From positions 38,746 to 102,745 of the forward strand of contig JBOGOC010000001.1 of the NCBI GenBank assembly GCA_050747525.1: DNA of 64,000 nt, written 5' to 3'. This document shows, one piece after another, positions 54,737-63,284 of this stretch. This stretch comes from JBOGOC01 sp050747525 (GTDB taxonomy: Bacteria > Acidobacteriota > Polarisedimenticolia > JACPZX01 > DASXTC01). The notes beneath the pieces are model-generated. The model did no database searches. It was given only the letters and a program-made list of their open reading frames with translations, and was not told the origin of the DNA. The stretch's first letter is position 1. Each line of letters starts with the position of its first letter. A program made the position numbers and the translations under genes.

Positions 54737-56068
54737 TCATGTGAGCGCGTAGCGCGCTGCAAACAGGGCCGCCAGAAGATACACGATCCACGAGGCCTCG
54801 CTCACCCGGCCCGAGAGGAGCTTCAGCACGGGGAAGGCGATGAACCCCAGCGCCAGTCCGTCCGCGATGCTGAAAGTGAACGGAATGCCGGCCATCACAA
54901 GGAAAGCCGGAATCGACTCGGTGACGTCGTCCCAGGGTATCCGCGCGACGGCGCGCGCCATCAAGGCCCCCACCACGATGAGGGCGGGAGCGGTGATGGG
55001 CTGCAGGGTCGCCTCGCCGGACTGAACGCCGCCGCCCACCATGCGGACCAGCGGCGAGATCCCCAGGGACAGCAGGAAGAGCGACGCCGTGACCACGCTG
55101 GCCAGTCCCGTGCGCCCGCCCTCCTCCACGCCCGTCGCGCTCTCGATGTAGGCGGTCACGGTGGATGTGCCCAGCGACGCGCCCACCACCGTCCCCGTGG
55201 CGTCGGCCAGCAGGGCGCGCTCGCCGCGCACCAGCGTGCCGCCGCGCATCAGCCCCGCGCGCTCCCCCACCGCCACCAGGGTCCCGATGGCGTCGAACAG
55301 CGCCATGTACAGGAACACCAGCACCACGGGGGCCATCGCCCAGGTGAACACCCCGGCCAGGTCCATTTCCAGGAAGGTGGGGGCCAGCGAAGGAGGCGGC
55401 CCGATCAACCCCTGGTAGCGCACCAGGCCCAGGGCGAGCGCGGCGCTGGCGGCCACCGCCATGCCGGCCACCAGCGCCCCGCGCACGCGCCGGGCCATCA
55501 GCGCGGCGCTCACCGCCAGGCCCCCGAAGGCCAGCAGGGGCGGGGCCGACGTCACGTCTCCGAGATGGAGCATGCCCGAAGGGGGCCGCGTGACGATGCC
55601 GGCGTTCACCATCCCGATGAGGGCGATGAACAGCCCGATGCCGACGGCGATGCCGGTCTTGAGCGAAGCGGGGATCGCCTCGATGAGCCGCCCCCGCACG
55701 CGGCTCACGGTGAGCGCCACGAAGGCCACACCCGAGAGGAAGACCGCGCCCAGCGCCTGCCGCCATCCGACCCCCATGCCCGTCACCACGGTGAGGAAGA
55801 AGAAGTTCTGCCCCATTCCGGGCGCCAGCGCGATCGGATAGTTGGCCGCCAGCGCCATGATCAGCGTGGCCGCGGCCGACGCCAGGCAGGTGGCCGTGAA
55901 GACGGCGCCGAAGTCCATGCCGGCCTGCGACAGGACCGCCGGGTTGACGAACAGGATGTAGGCCATGGCCATGAAGGTGGTCAGCCCGGCCAGCGCCTCG
56001 CGTCCCGGGGTGGATCCCGCGGCGCGCACATGAAAGAGCGGCTCGACGATCCGCTCGAGGGGGCTCAC
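54737..56068 (-). CDS. NCS2/AzgA-type purine permease
   Basis: 443-residue inner-membrane transporter with about 12 helices of the adenine/guanine/hypoxanthine permease branch (GLTTFMAMAYILFVNPAVL, LAPGMGQNFFFLTVV, GTSTVTAYIESATGVEEGGRTG). The TYIESATG-like motif is characteristic of the family. The start is GTG at 56068 in a GTGA overlap with ygfZ. The context suggests shared transcription with ygfZ and mqnD, not purine regulation. Confidence 0.92.
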   Translation of the reverse strand: MSPLERIVEPLFHVRAAGSTPGREALAGLTTFMAMAYILFVNPAVLSQAGMDFGAVFTATCLASAAATLIMALAANYPIALAPGMGQNFFFLTVVTGMGVGWRQALGAVFLSGVAFVALTVSRVRGRLIEAIPASLKTGIAVGIGLFIALIGMVNAGIVTRPPSGMLHLGDVTSAPPLLAFGGLAVSAALMARRVRGALVAGMAVAASAALALGLVRYQGLIGPPPSLAPTFLEMDLAGVFTWAMAPVVLVFLYMALFDAIGTLVAVGERAGLMRGGTLVRGERALLADATGTVVGASLGTSTVTAYIESATGVEEGGRTGLASVVTASLFLLSLGISPLVRMVGGGVQSGEATLQPITAPALIVVGALMARAVARIPWDDVTESIPAFLVMAGIPFTFSIADGLALGFIAFPVLKLLSGRVSEASWIVYLLAALFAARYALT

Positions 56069-57054
56069 CTGGCGAAAGGAAGATCCGACACGACCGCCTC
56101 GTGCTGCTTTCCTTCGATCGTCACCACGACGCGCGTGCCGGGCGCGGTCGCATCCTGCCTCAGGTAGGCCAGCGCGATCGTCTCCCGTGGCTCCCAGGAG
56201 CGCGCGGCGCTGGTGATCAGCCCCGCTTCGACGCCGGGGCGGTCGGGGGCGTCGACCCGGTCACCATGAGACGGCACCGGGGCGTCCGCGGCCAGCCTGA
56301 GGCCCGACAGGAGCCGCGAGACCTTGTTCCGCGAATCGAGGCGGGCGACCACCTCCTGGCCGATGTAGCACCCCTTGGTCCAGGAGATCGCGTCGTCCAG
56401 GCGCGCCTCGAGCGGGTTGTGCTCGAGGGTGATCTCGCGGCCGAACCGCGGCTGGCCGCGCTCGATGCGCAGCACCTCGAGCGCCTCCTCTCCAATGGGG
56501 ACGGCTCCCTGCTCCAGCAGGGCCGAACGCACGGCGCCAGCGCCGTCCGAGGGGACCAGCAGGCGCAGGCCAAGCTCGTGCAGGCCCATCGTGCGCGCCG
56601 CCAGCACCTCATGCCCGGCCACCTGCACGGCCACGCTGTGGTGTCGCGGGAGCGCCTCCAGGTTCGGCGCCAGTAGAGCCGGGGCGCGCGGCCCGATCAG
56701 GTCGAACATGGCGGTGGCCTGGGTGACGTCTTCCAGCCGCACGTCGTCGCGGAATCGCAGCGACTCGATGTGCTGCTGGATCGTGGGGGACTGCCCGGGC
56801 GAGGTCACGATGACGACGTGGTCCTCGCGGACGTAGAGCATCAAGAGATCCATGAGGCGCCCCTTGTCGGTGAGCACCGCCGCGCGCGCCCCCTGCCCCG
56901 GCGACAGGGACCGCACGTCCTGCGTGATCAGACGATGGAGCAGATCGAGGCGCTTCGCACCGGTGGCCCGCAGGCGCCCGAACGTCGATCGATCGGCGAT
57001 GGCCACGGCCGTTCGGGCGGCGTGATGCTGGGCTCGGGGGTCGGTGCCGTTCAC
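56065..57054 (-). CDS. ygfZ: Folate-binding protein YgfZ (GcvT-like)
   Basis: 329-residue tetrahydrofolate-binding protein of the YgfZ family, which supports iron-sulfur-cluster enzymes. The signature KGCYIGQEVVARLDSR is intact, and the fold is GcvT-like. The start is GTG at 57054, overlapping the mqnD stop (GTGA). It ends overlapping the NCS2 gene. Several radical SAM enzymes in this window would benefit from iron-sulfur maintenance, but a direct link is only suggestive. Confidence 0.92.
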   Translation of the reverse strand: MNGTDPRAQHHAARTAVAIADRSTFGRLRATGAKRLDLLHRLITQDVRSLSPGQGARAAVLTDKGRLMDLLMLYVREDHVVIVTSPGQSPTIQQHIESLRFRDDVRLEDVTQATAMFDLIGPRAPALLAPNLEALPRHHSVAVQVAGHEVLAARTMGLHELGLRLLVPSDGAGAVRSALLEQGAVPIGEEALEVLRIERGQPRFGREITLEHNPLEARLDDAISWTKGCYIGQEVVARLDSRNKVSRLLSGLRLAADAPVPSHGDRVDAPDRPGVEAGLITSAARSWEPRETIALAYLRQDATAPGTRVVVTIEGKQHEAVVSDLPFAR

Positions 57055-57896
57055 AGCGCGACGATGGGAGGCTCGCCGGCGGGCGCGTCGATGAACCCGC
57101 GGGAGCGCCCTTCCTCCAGGAACCGGATGATGGCCTGCCTGCCGCGATCGCCGAAGTCTCTCGTCAGGTCGTTCACGTACATGGAGACGAAGCGGTCGGT
57201 CAGGTCGGGCTCCAGGCCGCGCGCGAAGTCCCCGGCGTAGGCCAGCGCCTGGGCCCGGTGATCCAGGGAATAGTCGATGGCCCGCCTGAGGCTGCGACCG
57301 ATCGCCCCGATCACGGCGTCGCCCAGATCGCGCCTGACCAGGTTGACGCCCAGGGGAAGTGGCAGCCCGCCGGTGCGCGCTCCCCACCACACTCCCAGAT
57401 CGGCCACCTTTTGCAGCCCTTCGCGCTGCCACGTGAGCTGGCCTTCGTGGATGATCAGGCCCGCCTCCACCTGGCCCGCCTTCACGGCGGCCAGGATCTG
57501 ATCGAAGGGGACCACCACGTGGCTCACCTCGCCCACGGCCAGTTGCAGCGCGAGCCAGGCCGAGGTCAGCCGGCCGGGGATGGCCACGGTCACCCCCGGC
57601 AGGTCTTCCAGCTGCATGGGACGCCGCGCCACCACGATGGGGCCGTAGCCGTCCCCCATGCTGGCGCCGCACGGCAGGATGGCGTAGCGCTCCAGATGGG
57701 CGCACGCGTGCACCGAGGCGGCGGTGGTCTCCAGCTCGCCGCGCATCGCGCGGGCGTTGAGGCTCTCGATGTCCTCCAGCATCTGCTCGAACACCAGCCC
57801 CTCGGTGTCCACGGTGCCGGTGGCGAGCGGGTAGTACATGAAGGCGTCGTCGGGATCGGGGCTGTGGCCGAAGCGCACCGTCAGGATCTGGCTCAT
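57051..57896 (-). CDS. mqnD: 1,4-dihydroxy-6-naphthoate synthase
   Basis: 281-residue MqnD enzyme that cleaves cyclic dehypoxanthine futalosine to 1,4-dihydroxy-6-naphthoate in menaquinone synthesis. Its periplasmic-binding-protein-like fold gives the signature FGHSPDPDDAFMYYPLA at the N-terminus, then TAASVHACAHL and GLIIHEGQLTWQ with the catalytic His. There is no signal peptide, so it is cytoplasmic. The ATG at 57896 is chosen as the start because the family begins there; in-frame sequence to 58193 is not conserved. Confidence 0.93.
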   Translation of the reverse strand: MSQILTVRFGHSPDPDDAFMYYPLATGTVDTEGLVFEQMLEDIESLNARAMRGELETTAASVHACAHLERYAILPCGASMGDGYGPIVVARRPMQLEDLPGVTVAIPGRLTSAWLALQLAVGEVSHVVVPFDQILAAVKAGQVEAGLIIHEGQLTWQREGLQKVADLGVWWGARTGGLPLPLGVNLVRRDLGDAVIGAIGRSLRRAIDYSLDHRAQALAYAGDFARGLEPDLTDRFVSMYVNDLTRDFGDRGRQAIIRFLEEGRSRGFIDAPAGEPPIVAL

Positions 57897-57996
57897 GGCC
57901 AGGATGATAACACCCCGCGCCCGGCGCTCTTGACGTGCCCGACTCCCCCCATCTAGTCTCGCGGGGGCGGCGGCACGTCGCCGCGGCGGAGGAGTC

Positions 57997-59757
57997 ATGA
58001 AGGACGGTGACATGAGGGATACGGGATGGCCCCGGCGCCGGGTGCTGGCGGCGATCTCGTCGGTCGGAGTCGGCTCGGCTCTGTTCGGACGCGCGCTCAC
58101 CACGCTTGCGGCCGGCAAGGACAAGGTCACGCCGGGGATGATCAAGGACGCCGAGTGGATCTCGGGGCTCACCTTCACGTCGGACGATCGCAAGATGATG
58201 CTGGCCGGGATAAACGAGGCGCTCAGCGACTACGCGAAGCTGCGGGCCGTTCCCCTGGACAATGCCGTCCCTCCCGCCCTCTACTTCGATCCCGAGCCGG
58301 GCCGCCGGGGCGCGCCCCCCGCCGCGGTGCAGCGCGATGTGAAGCTGCCCGAGAAAGGGACTCCCCGCCGTCCCGACTGGGGAGACGAGGTGGCCTTCCT
58401 CCCCGTCCGCCAGCTGGCGCCGCTGCTGAAATCGAAGCAGATCTCCTCGGTGGAGCTGACCCGGCTCTACCTCGACAGGCTGCGCCGGTTCGATCCCACC
58501 CTGTCGTGCGTGGTGACCCTCACGCAGGACATGGCGCTGCGCCAGGCCGAGCAGGCCGACAAGGAGATCAGCGCCGGCAAGTACCGCGGGCCGCTGCACG
58601 GCATCCCGTGGGGAGCGAAGGACCTCCTCGCCGTGGCCGGCTACCCCACGACCTGGGGCTCGGTCCCCTACAAGGAGCAGTTCCTGGAGGTCAACTCCAC
58701 GGTGGCCGACCGGCTGGAGAAGGCCGGTGCGGTGCTGGTGGCCAAGCTCTCGGTCGGAGAGCTGGCCTGGGGAGACGTCTGGTTCGGCGGCATGACCAAG
58801 AACCCCTGGAAGGCGAGCCAGGGATCGAGCGGGTCGTCGGCCGGCTCGGCCTCCGCGACGGCGGCCGGCCTGGTGGGCTTCGCCGTCGGCACGGAGACCT
58901 GGGGGAGCATCGTGTCTCCCTGCACGCGCTGCGGGTCGACGGGACTGCGTCCCACGTTCGGGCGTGTGAGCCGGCACGGCGCCATGGCGCTGTCGTGGAG
59001 CATGGACAAGATCGGACCGATCGCCCGGTCGGTGGAGGACTGCGCTCTGGTGTTCGCCGCCATCCACGGGGCCGACGGCCTCGATCCCACGGCCGTGGAC
59101 CGTCCATTCGAGTGGCCGCCCAGGCGCGATCCGAAGACCCTGACGGTCGGCTACGTCGCGTCCCTGTTCGAAGAAGATCGGGCCAAGGACGCCCCCGAGG
59201 ATCAGAAGGCCGCGGCCAGGGAATGGGCCGGCTACGACCAGCGCACCCTGGAGACGCTTCGCGCCATGGGGGTGAAGCTCGTGCCGATCGAGCTGCCGTC
59301 GAGCTACCCCGTGCCGCCTCTGGCCGCCATCCTGGGGGCCGAGGCCAGCACGGCCTTCGACGAGCTGACGCGCAGCGGCAAGGACGACCTGATGGTGCGC
59401 CAGACCGCGGACGCGTGGCCCAACGTCTTCCGGCAGGGTCAGCTCATTCCTGCGGTGGAGTACCTGCGCGCCTGCCGCGTGCGCACGCTGGTGATGCGCG
59501 AGATGGAGAAGTCCATCGCCGGCGTGGACGCCTACGTCGTGCCGTCGTACGGAGGCGACAACCTGCTGCTCACCAACCTGACCGGCCACCCGTGCGTCGT
59601 GCTCCCCAACGGCTTCCGGTCGTCTGACGTGACGCCCACCAGCATCACCTTCATGGGGAAGCTGCACGGCGAGTCGGACCTGCTCGCGCTGGCCATGGCC
59701 TACCAGGACGCGACCGATTTCCACCTGAGGCGGCCCCCCATCGCCCCGGCGGGGTGA
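57997..59757 (+). CDS. Tat-exported amidase (amidase-signature family)
   Basis: 586-residue amidase-signature hydrolase. A twin-arginine-like signal (RRRVLAAISSVGVGSAL) suggests export in folded form. The catalytic Lys is in GIPWGAKDL, and the Ser-cisSer pair lies in the GSSGSSAGSASATAAG signature and GSIVSPC. The C-terminal part has the usual helical shape. The substrate is unknown; the tRNA-amidotransferase GatA role is unlikely because of the exported N-terminus. GGAGGAGTC precedes the ATG. It diverges from mqnD across 100 bases. Confidence 0.85.
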   Translation: MKDGDMRDTGWPRRRVLAAISSVGVGSALFGRALTTLAAGKDKVTPGMIKDAEWISGLTFTSDDRKMMLAGINEALSDYAKLRAVPLDNAVPPALYFDPEPGRRGAPPAAVQRDVKLPEKGTPRRPDWGDEVAFLPVRQLAPLLKSKQISSVELTRLYLDRLRRFDPTLSCVVTLTQDMALRQAEQADKEISAGKYRGPLHGIPWGAKDLLAVAGYPTTWGSVPYKEQFLEVNSTVADRLEKAGAVLVAKLSVGELAWGDVWFGGMTKNPWKASQGSSGSSAGSASATAAGLVGFAVGTETWGSIVSPCTRCGSTGLRPTFGRVSRHGAMALSWSMDKIGPIARSVEDCALVFAAIHGADGLDPTAVDRPFEWPPRRDPKTLTVGYVASLFEEDRAKDAPEDQKAAAREWAGYDQRTLETLRAMGVKLVPIELPSSYPVPPLAAILGAEASTAFDELTRSGKDDLMVRQTADAWPNVFRQGQLIPAVEYLRACRVRTLVMREMEKSIAGVDAYVVPSYGGDNLLLTNLTGHPCVVLPNGFRSSDVTPTSITFMGKLHGESDLLALAMAYQDATDFHLRRPPIAPAG

Positions 59758-59763
59758 GGGCCG

Positions 59764-60915
59764 TCAGGAGGCTGACCGCGCGCGCAGCAGCATCAGCTGA
59801 CCGATCACGATCCCGGCGGCCGCGGCGAAGCTGACGGCCGGCAGGCCGCCCCAGGCGTACAGCGGTCCCATCAGGGCCGCGCCCGCGGCGATCGACAGGT
59901 CGTAGGCGGTGAAGTAGACGGCCAGGGCCGCGACGCGCTGATCGTGCGGCGATCGATCCACCGTGAGCGCTAGGAGCCCCGGGAAGGCTCCCCCTCCCAC
60001 GCCCACGCCATAGAGGAGCGCCGAGGCCCACAGCGCCCCGGGCGAGCGCAGGCCCAGCAGCGCCATGCCGGCGGCCCCCAGCAGCAGGGTGGGGTGGATG
60101 ATGGCCAGACGACCGACTCGATCCGACAGGCGCCCCAGGAGCGGCCGCGCGATCATGATGCAGGCGGCGTACAGGGTGAACCACGCCGCGGCCCGCCGCG
60201 GGTTTCCCGCGAACTCCAGCGGCAGGAACGCGATGACCACGCCGTAGGAGAGGCTCGACACGAGGGCCACGGCCGAAGGGAGGATCGCGCCGCGAGGTAT
60301 GTTGGAGAGGAGGCCACCGGTCTGCGGCGCTTCGACAGCCGCGCCGCGCGGCTCGCGCACCGTGGCCACCAGTGCTGCGGACAGCAGGGCCAGGCCCCCC
60401 GCCACGTGAAAGACCGCCTCGTGCCCTCCGACCGAGAGAAGCAGGGCCCCGGTGGCCGGGCCGGCCGCCATGGCGATGGTGGGAGCCATCCCCCAGATGC
60501 CGATCGCCTCGCCGCGGCGCGATGCGGGCGTGAGCTGCGTGACCAGCGTGCCCAGGGCGGTGCTGGTCCATCCCCAGCCGATCCCCAGCAGCACACGCGA
60601 CGTGAACAGGCCGAGCCTGCCCGGCAACAACGCGTGCCCCGCCGAAGCCACTGCGAACAGGATCAGCCCGACCAGGAGGAAGGGCTTCTGCCCGAACCTG
60701 CGCACGGGACTCCCCGACACGGCCAGGCGCGCGGCCGCCGCCGTGAGCGAGGGGAGCGCCACCAGCCATCCGATGAGCGCCGGCCCGGCCCCCCGCGAAG
60801 CGACGAAGCCGGGCAGCGCCAGCACCAGGAAGTAGAGGCCGAAGAACACCACCATGGTGGCGAGCGTCACCCGCACGAAGGCAAGCGACCACAACGGTTC
60901 GCGCATCTTCTCCAT
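59764..60915 (-). CDS. MFS transporter
   Basis: 383-residue major-facilitator protein with about 12 helices and a typical loop-2/3 pattern (RRFGQKPFLLVGLILFAV and later LGRLSDRVGRLAIIHP). It is a generic MFS member, possibly a drug- or nitrate-type exporter; the substrate is unknown. It converges on the amidase gene and diverges from thyA. Confidence 0.88.
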   Translation of the reverse strand: MEKMREPLWSLAFVRVTLATMVVFFGLYFLVLALPGFVASRGAGPALIGWLVALPSLTAAAARLAVSGSPVRRFGQKPFLLVGLILFAVASAGHALLPGRLGLFTSRVLLGIGWGWTSTALGTLVTQLTPASRRGEAIGIWGMAPTIAMAAGPATGALLLSVGGHEAVFHVAGGLALLSAALVATVREPRGAAVEAPQTGGLLSNIPRGAILPSAVALVSSLSYGVVIAFLPLEFAGNPRRAAAWFTLYAACIMIARPLLGRLSDRVGRLAIIHPTLLLGAAGMALLGLRSPGALWASALLYGVGVGGGAFPGLLALTVDRSPHDQRVAALAVYFTAYDLSIAAGAALMGPLYAWGGLPAVSFAAAAGIVIGQLMLLRARSAS

Positions 60916-60931
60916 GCTAGACTCGCCTTCG

Positions 60932-61726
60932 ATGAAGTCCTACCTCGATCTGCTGCGCCACGTGATGCAGCAGGGCCAGCCGCGGCGCGATCGCACCGGG
61001 ACCGGGACGCTGAGCGTGTTCGGGCACCAGATGCGCATCGATCTCGAAAGCGGCTTCCCGCTGCTCACCACCAAGAAGCTGCACGTGCGCTCGATCGTGC
61101 ACGAGCTCCTGTGGTTCCTCTCCGGAAGCACGAACGTGGCCCCGCTGCACGAGCACGGCGTCACCATCTGGGACGAGTGGGCCGACGCTCGAGGCGACCT
61201 GGGCCCCATCTACGGCCGGCAGTGGCGATCCTGGCCGGCTCCCGACGGCCGCACCATCGATCAGATCTCCCAGGTGATGCAGGCCATCCGCCGCGAGCCC
61301 GACTCGCGGCGGCTGATCGTGAGCGCCTGGAACGTGGGAGAGATGGACCAGATGAGGCTGCCGCCGTGCCACATTCTCTTCCAGTTCTACGTCGCCGGGG
61401 GCCGCCTGTCGTGCCAGCTCTACCAGCGCAGCGCCGACGTCTTCCTGGGCGTGCCGTTCAACATCGCCTCGTATGCCCTGCTCACCATGATGATGGCGCG
61501 CGCCTGCGGCCTGCGCCCCGGGGAGTTCGTGCACACGTTCGGCGACCTGCACCTGTACCTGAACCACCGCGAGCAGGCGGCGCTGCAGCTCACCCGCGAG
61601 CCACGCCCGCTCCCGACGCTCGAGCTGAACCCGAGCGTCGCCTCGCTGTTCGACTACACGTACGAGGACATCACCCTGCACGGCTACGACCCCCATCCGT
61701 CGATCAAGGCGCCGGTCGCCGTATGA
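60932..61726 (+). CDS. thyA: Thymidylate synthase
   Basis: ThyA methylates dUMP to dTMP with methylene-tetrahydrofolate. 264 residues, the same length as E. coli ThyA. The catalytic Cys is in LPPCHILFQFYV, and RSADVFLGVPFNIASYALL is the conserved substrate region. The ATG at 60932 is the family start. It overlaps folA by ATGA. Confidence 0.97.
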   Translation: MKSYLDLLRHVMQQGQPRRDRTGTGTLSVFGHQMRIDLESGFPLLTTKKLHVRSIVHELLWFLSGSTNVAPLHEHGVTIWDEWADARGDLGPIYGRQWRSWPAPDGRTIDQISQVMQAIRREPDSRRLIVSAWNVGEMDQMRLPPCHILFQFYVAGGRLSCQLYQRSADVFLGVPFNIASYALLTMMMARACGLRPGEFVHTFGDLHLYLNHREQAALQLTREPRPLPTLELNPSVASLFDYTYEDITLHGYDPHPSIKAPVAV

Positions 61727-62205
61727 CCATCTCCATCATCGTCGCCCTGGCGGCCAACGGCGTGATCGGGCGCGGCAACGAGCTGCCCTGGCGCCTCAAG
61801 GAAGACCTCGCGCACTTCAAGGCGCTCACCATGAACCACGCCGTGATCGTGGGGCGGCGCACCTTCGAGTCGATCGGACGGCCCCTTCCGGGACGCAGCC
61901 TCATCGTGCTGACGTCGCGGCCGGACTACTCGCCCGATGGCGTGGAGGTGGCGGCGTCGCTCGACGACGCGCTGAAACTCGCCCACGGCGACGAAGTGTT
62001 CATCGCCGGCGGAGCCGAAGTCTATCGTCAGGCCCTGCCGGTGGCCGGCCGTCTCTATCTCACGCGCCTGGAGCGCGACTACTCCGGCGACACGTTCTTT
62101 CCGCCTTGTGACCTGACCGGATGGTCCCTGATCCATCAGGAGCGGCACGACGCCCGCGGCGACCAGCCGGCCTTCTCGTTCCTGACGTACGAGCGCGCCG
62201 CGTAG
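61723..62205 (+). CDS. folA: Dihydrofolate reductase
   Basis: 160-residue DHFR that regenerates tetrahydrofolate after thymidylate synthesis. IGRGNELPWRLKEDLAHFK carries the catalytic Asp and GRRTFESIGRPLPGR the NADPH site. It is co-translated with thyA. Confidence 0.96.
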   Translation: MTISIIVALAANGVIGRGNELPWRLKEDLAHFKALTMNHAVIVGRRTFESIGRPLPGRSLIVLTSRPDYSPDGVEVAASLDDALKLAHGDEVFIAGGAEVYRQALPVAGRLYLTRLERDYSGDTFFPPCDLTGWSLIHQERHDARGDQPAFSFLTYERAA

Positions 62206-62220
62206 GGCGCCGAGGCTCCC

Positions 62221-62871
62221 ATGAACATCGTCGATCACGCCATCGAAGACTACATGCGATCCCTGATGCCCTCCCCCGATCCGGTGCGCGCCGAGATGGA
62301 GGCGCTCGGGGCGAAACGCAACTTTCCGATCATCGGCCCGCTGGTGGGAAACTTCTGCGCGCTGCAGGCGAGGGCCATCCAGGCGCGGCGCGTGTTCGAG
62401 ATGGGGTCGGGCTTCGGCTACTCCACGCTGTGGTTCGCGCGCGCGGTGGGCCCCGGCGGGCTGGTCGTGCACACCGAAGGGTCGGCCGACAACTCCCGCC
62501 AGGCGCGCGACTTCCTCGAGCGCGCGGGTGTGGCAGCTTGGGTTCGCTTCGAGGTGGGCGACGCGCGGGAGGTCCTGTCCGCGGAGATCCGTGGCGGGGA
62601 CACGCTGCCGTTCGACGTGGTGTTCTGCGACATGGACAAGGAGCAGTATCCCGACGCGCTGCCGATGGCCCGGCGCGCGCTGCGCAAGGGCGGGCTTCTG
62701 ATCTGCGACAACATGCTCTGGTCGGGGAAGGTGCTGGAGCCCGCGAGCGCCGACGAGGCGACCCGCGGGATCCTGGAGATGACCCGCCTGCTACGGCAGG
62801 CCGAGGATTTCCAGACCACCTGGGTGCCGCTGCGCGACGGGGTGACCGTCAGTCTGAAGCTGAAAGACTGA
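62221..62871 (+). CDS. O-methyltransferase, COG4122/CCoAOMT-like
   Basis: 216-residue SAM-dependent O-methyltransferase. Motif I is VFEMGSGFGYST, the acidic loop includes HTEGS, and VVFCDMDKEQYPDAL contains the metal-binding aspartates. Plant-type caffeoyl-CoA O-methyltransferase relatives in bacteria methylate catechols, but the substrate is not known. It lies 15 bases after folA. Its end overlaps the convergent lipoprotein gene by 23 bases. Confidence 0.9.
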   Translation: MNIVDHAIEDYMRSLMPSPDPVRAEMEALGAKRNFPIIGPLVGNFCALQARAIQARRVFEMGSGFGYSTLWFARAVGPGGLVVHTEGSADNSRQARDFLERAGVAAWVRFEVGDAREVLSAEIRGGDTLPFDVVFCDMDKEQYPDALPMARRALRKGGLLICDNMLWSGKVLEPASADEATRGILEMTRLLRQAEDFQTTWVPLRDGVTVSLKLKD

Positions 62872-63280
62872 CGATCTTGCCGCCGTCGGTGTCGTAGCGG
62901 AAGATCAGCTGGGCGGGGTCGGATCGCTCGGGAATCTGGAAGACCACCGACCCCGTCTGCTTCATTCCGGGCTGCAGATCCACGTGGGCGTAGCCGGCCG
63001 GCTGCCCCATGTCCAGCACCTGCGCGCTGAAGGGGTGCAGCGTCCCGGCGGTGTCCCGCAACGAGAAATCGAGGGCGCGCAGCGTGACCGGGTCGCCCGA
63101 CTGGTTGTCGAAATCGAAGCGGACCTCGAGGAACTTCATCCCCACGCGGGCCTGGAGGAACTCCAGCTTTGGAGCCTGATTCAGCTCCACCGTGTGGATC
63201 ACGTAGTCGTCGAACGGGCCCCCGCCGCATCCTGCCGCCAGCAGGAGCGAGAGCCCGAGGGCCGGGATCCACGGGCGCAC
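62849..63280 (-). CDS. Small lipoprotein with DUF4352-like beta domain
   Basis: 143-residue lipoprotein: signal LGLSLLLAAGC (Cys about 18), then a beta-rich domain with KFLEVRFDFDNQSGDPVTLRA and a MKQTGSVVFQIPERSDPAQ end, similar in order to DUF4352-type extracellular domains. The function is unknown. It lies 4 bases downstream of the truncated membrane-protein gene and probably shares its transcript. Confidence 0.7.
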   Translation of the reverse strand: MRPWIPALGLSLLLAAGCGGGPFDDYVIHTVELNQAPKLEFLQARVGMKFLEVRFDFDNQSGDPVTLRALDFSLRDTAGTLHPFSAQVLDMGQPAGYAHVDLQPGMKQTGSVVFQIPERSDPAQLIFRYDTDGGKIVSLSASD

Positions 63281-63284
63281 GGCG

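Noticed and set aside
54129..55766. 545-residue minus-strand frame extending the outer-membrane protein
   Set aside because: The upstream part is an out-of-frame reading of the NCS2 permease; a clear signal peptide and ribosome-binding site mark the start at 54710.
56065..59724. 1219-residue minus-strand open frame
   Set aside because: Only its last 329 residues (ygfZ) are protein-like. The rest reads through mqnD and the antisense strand of the amidase in the wrong frame.
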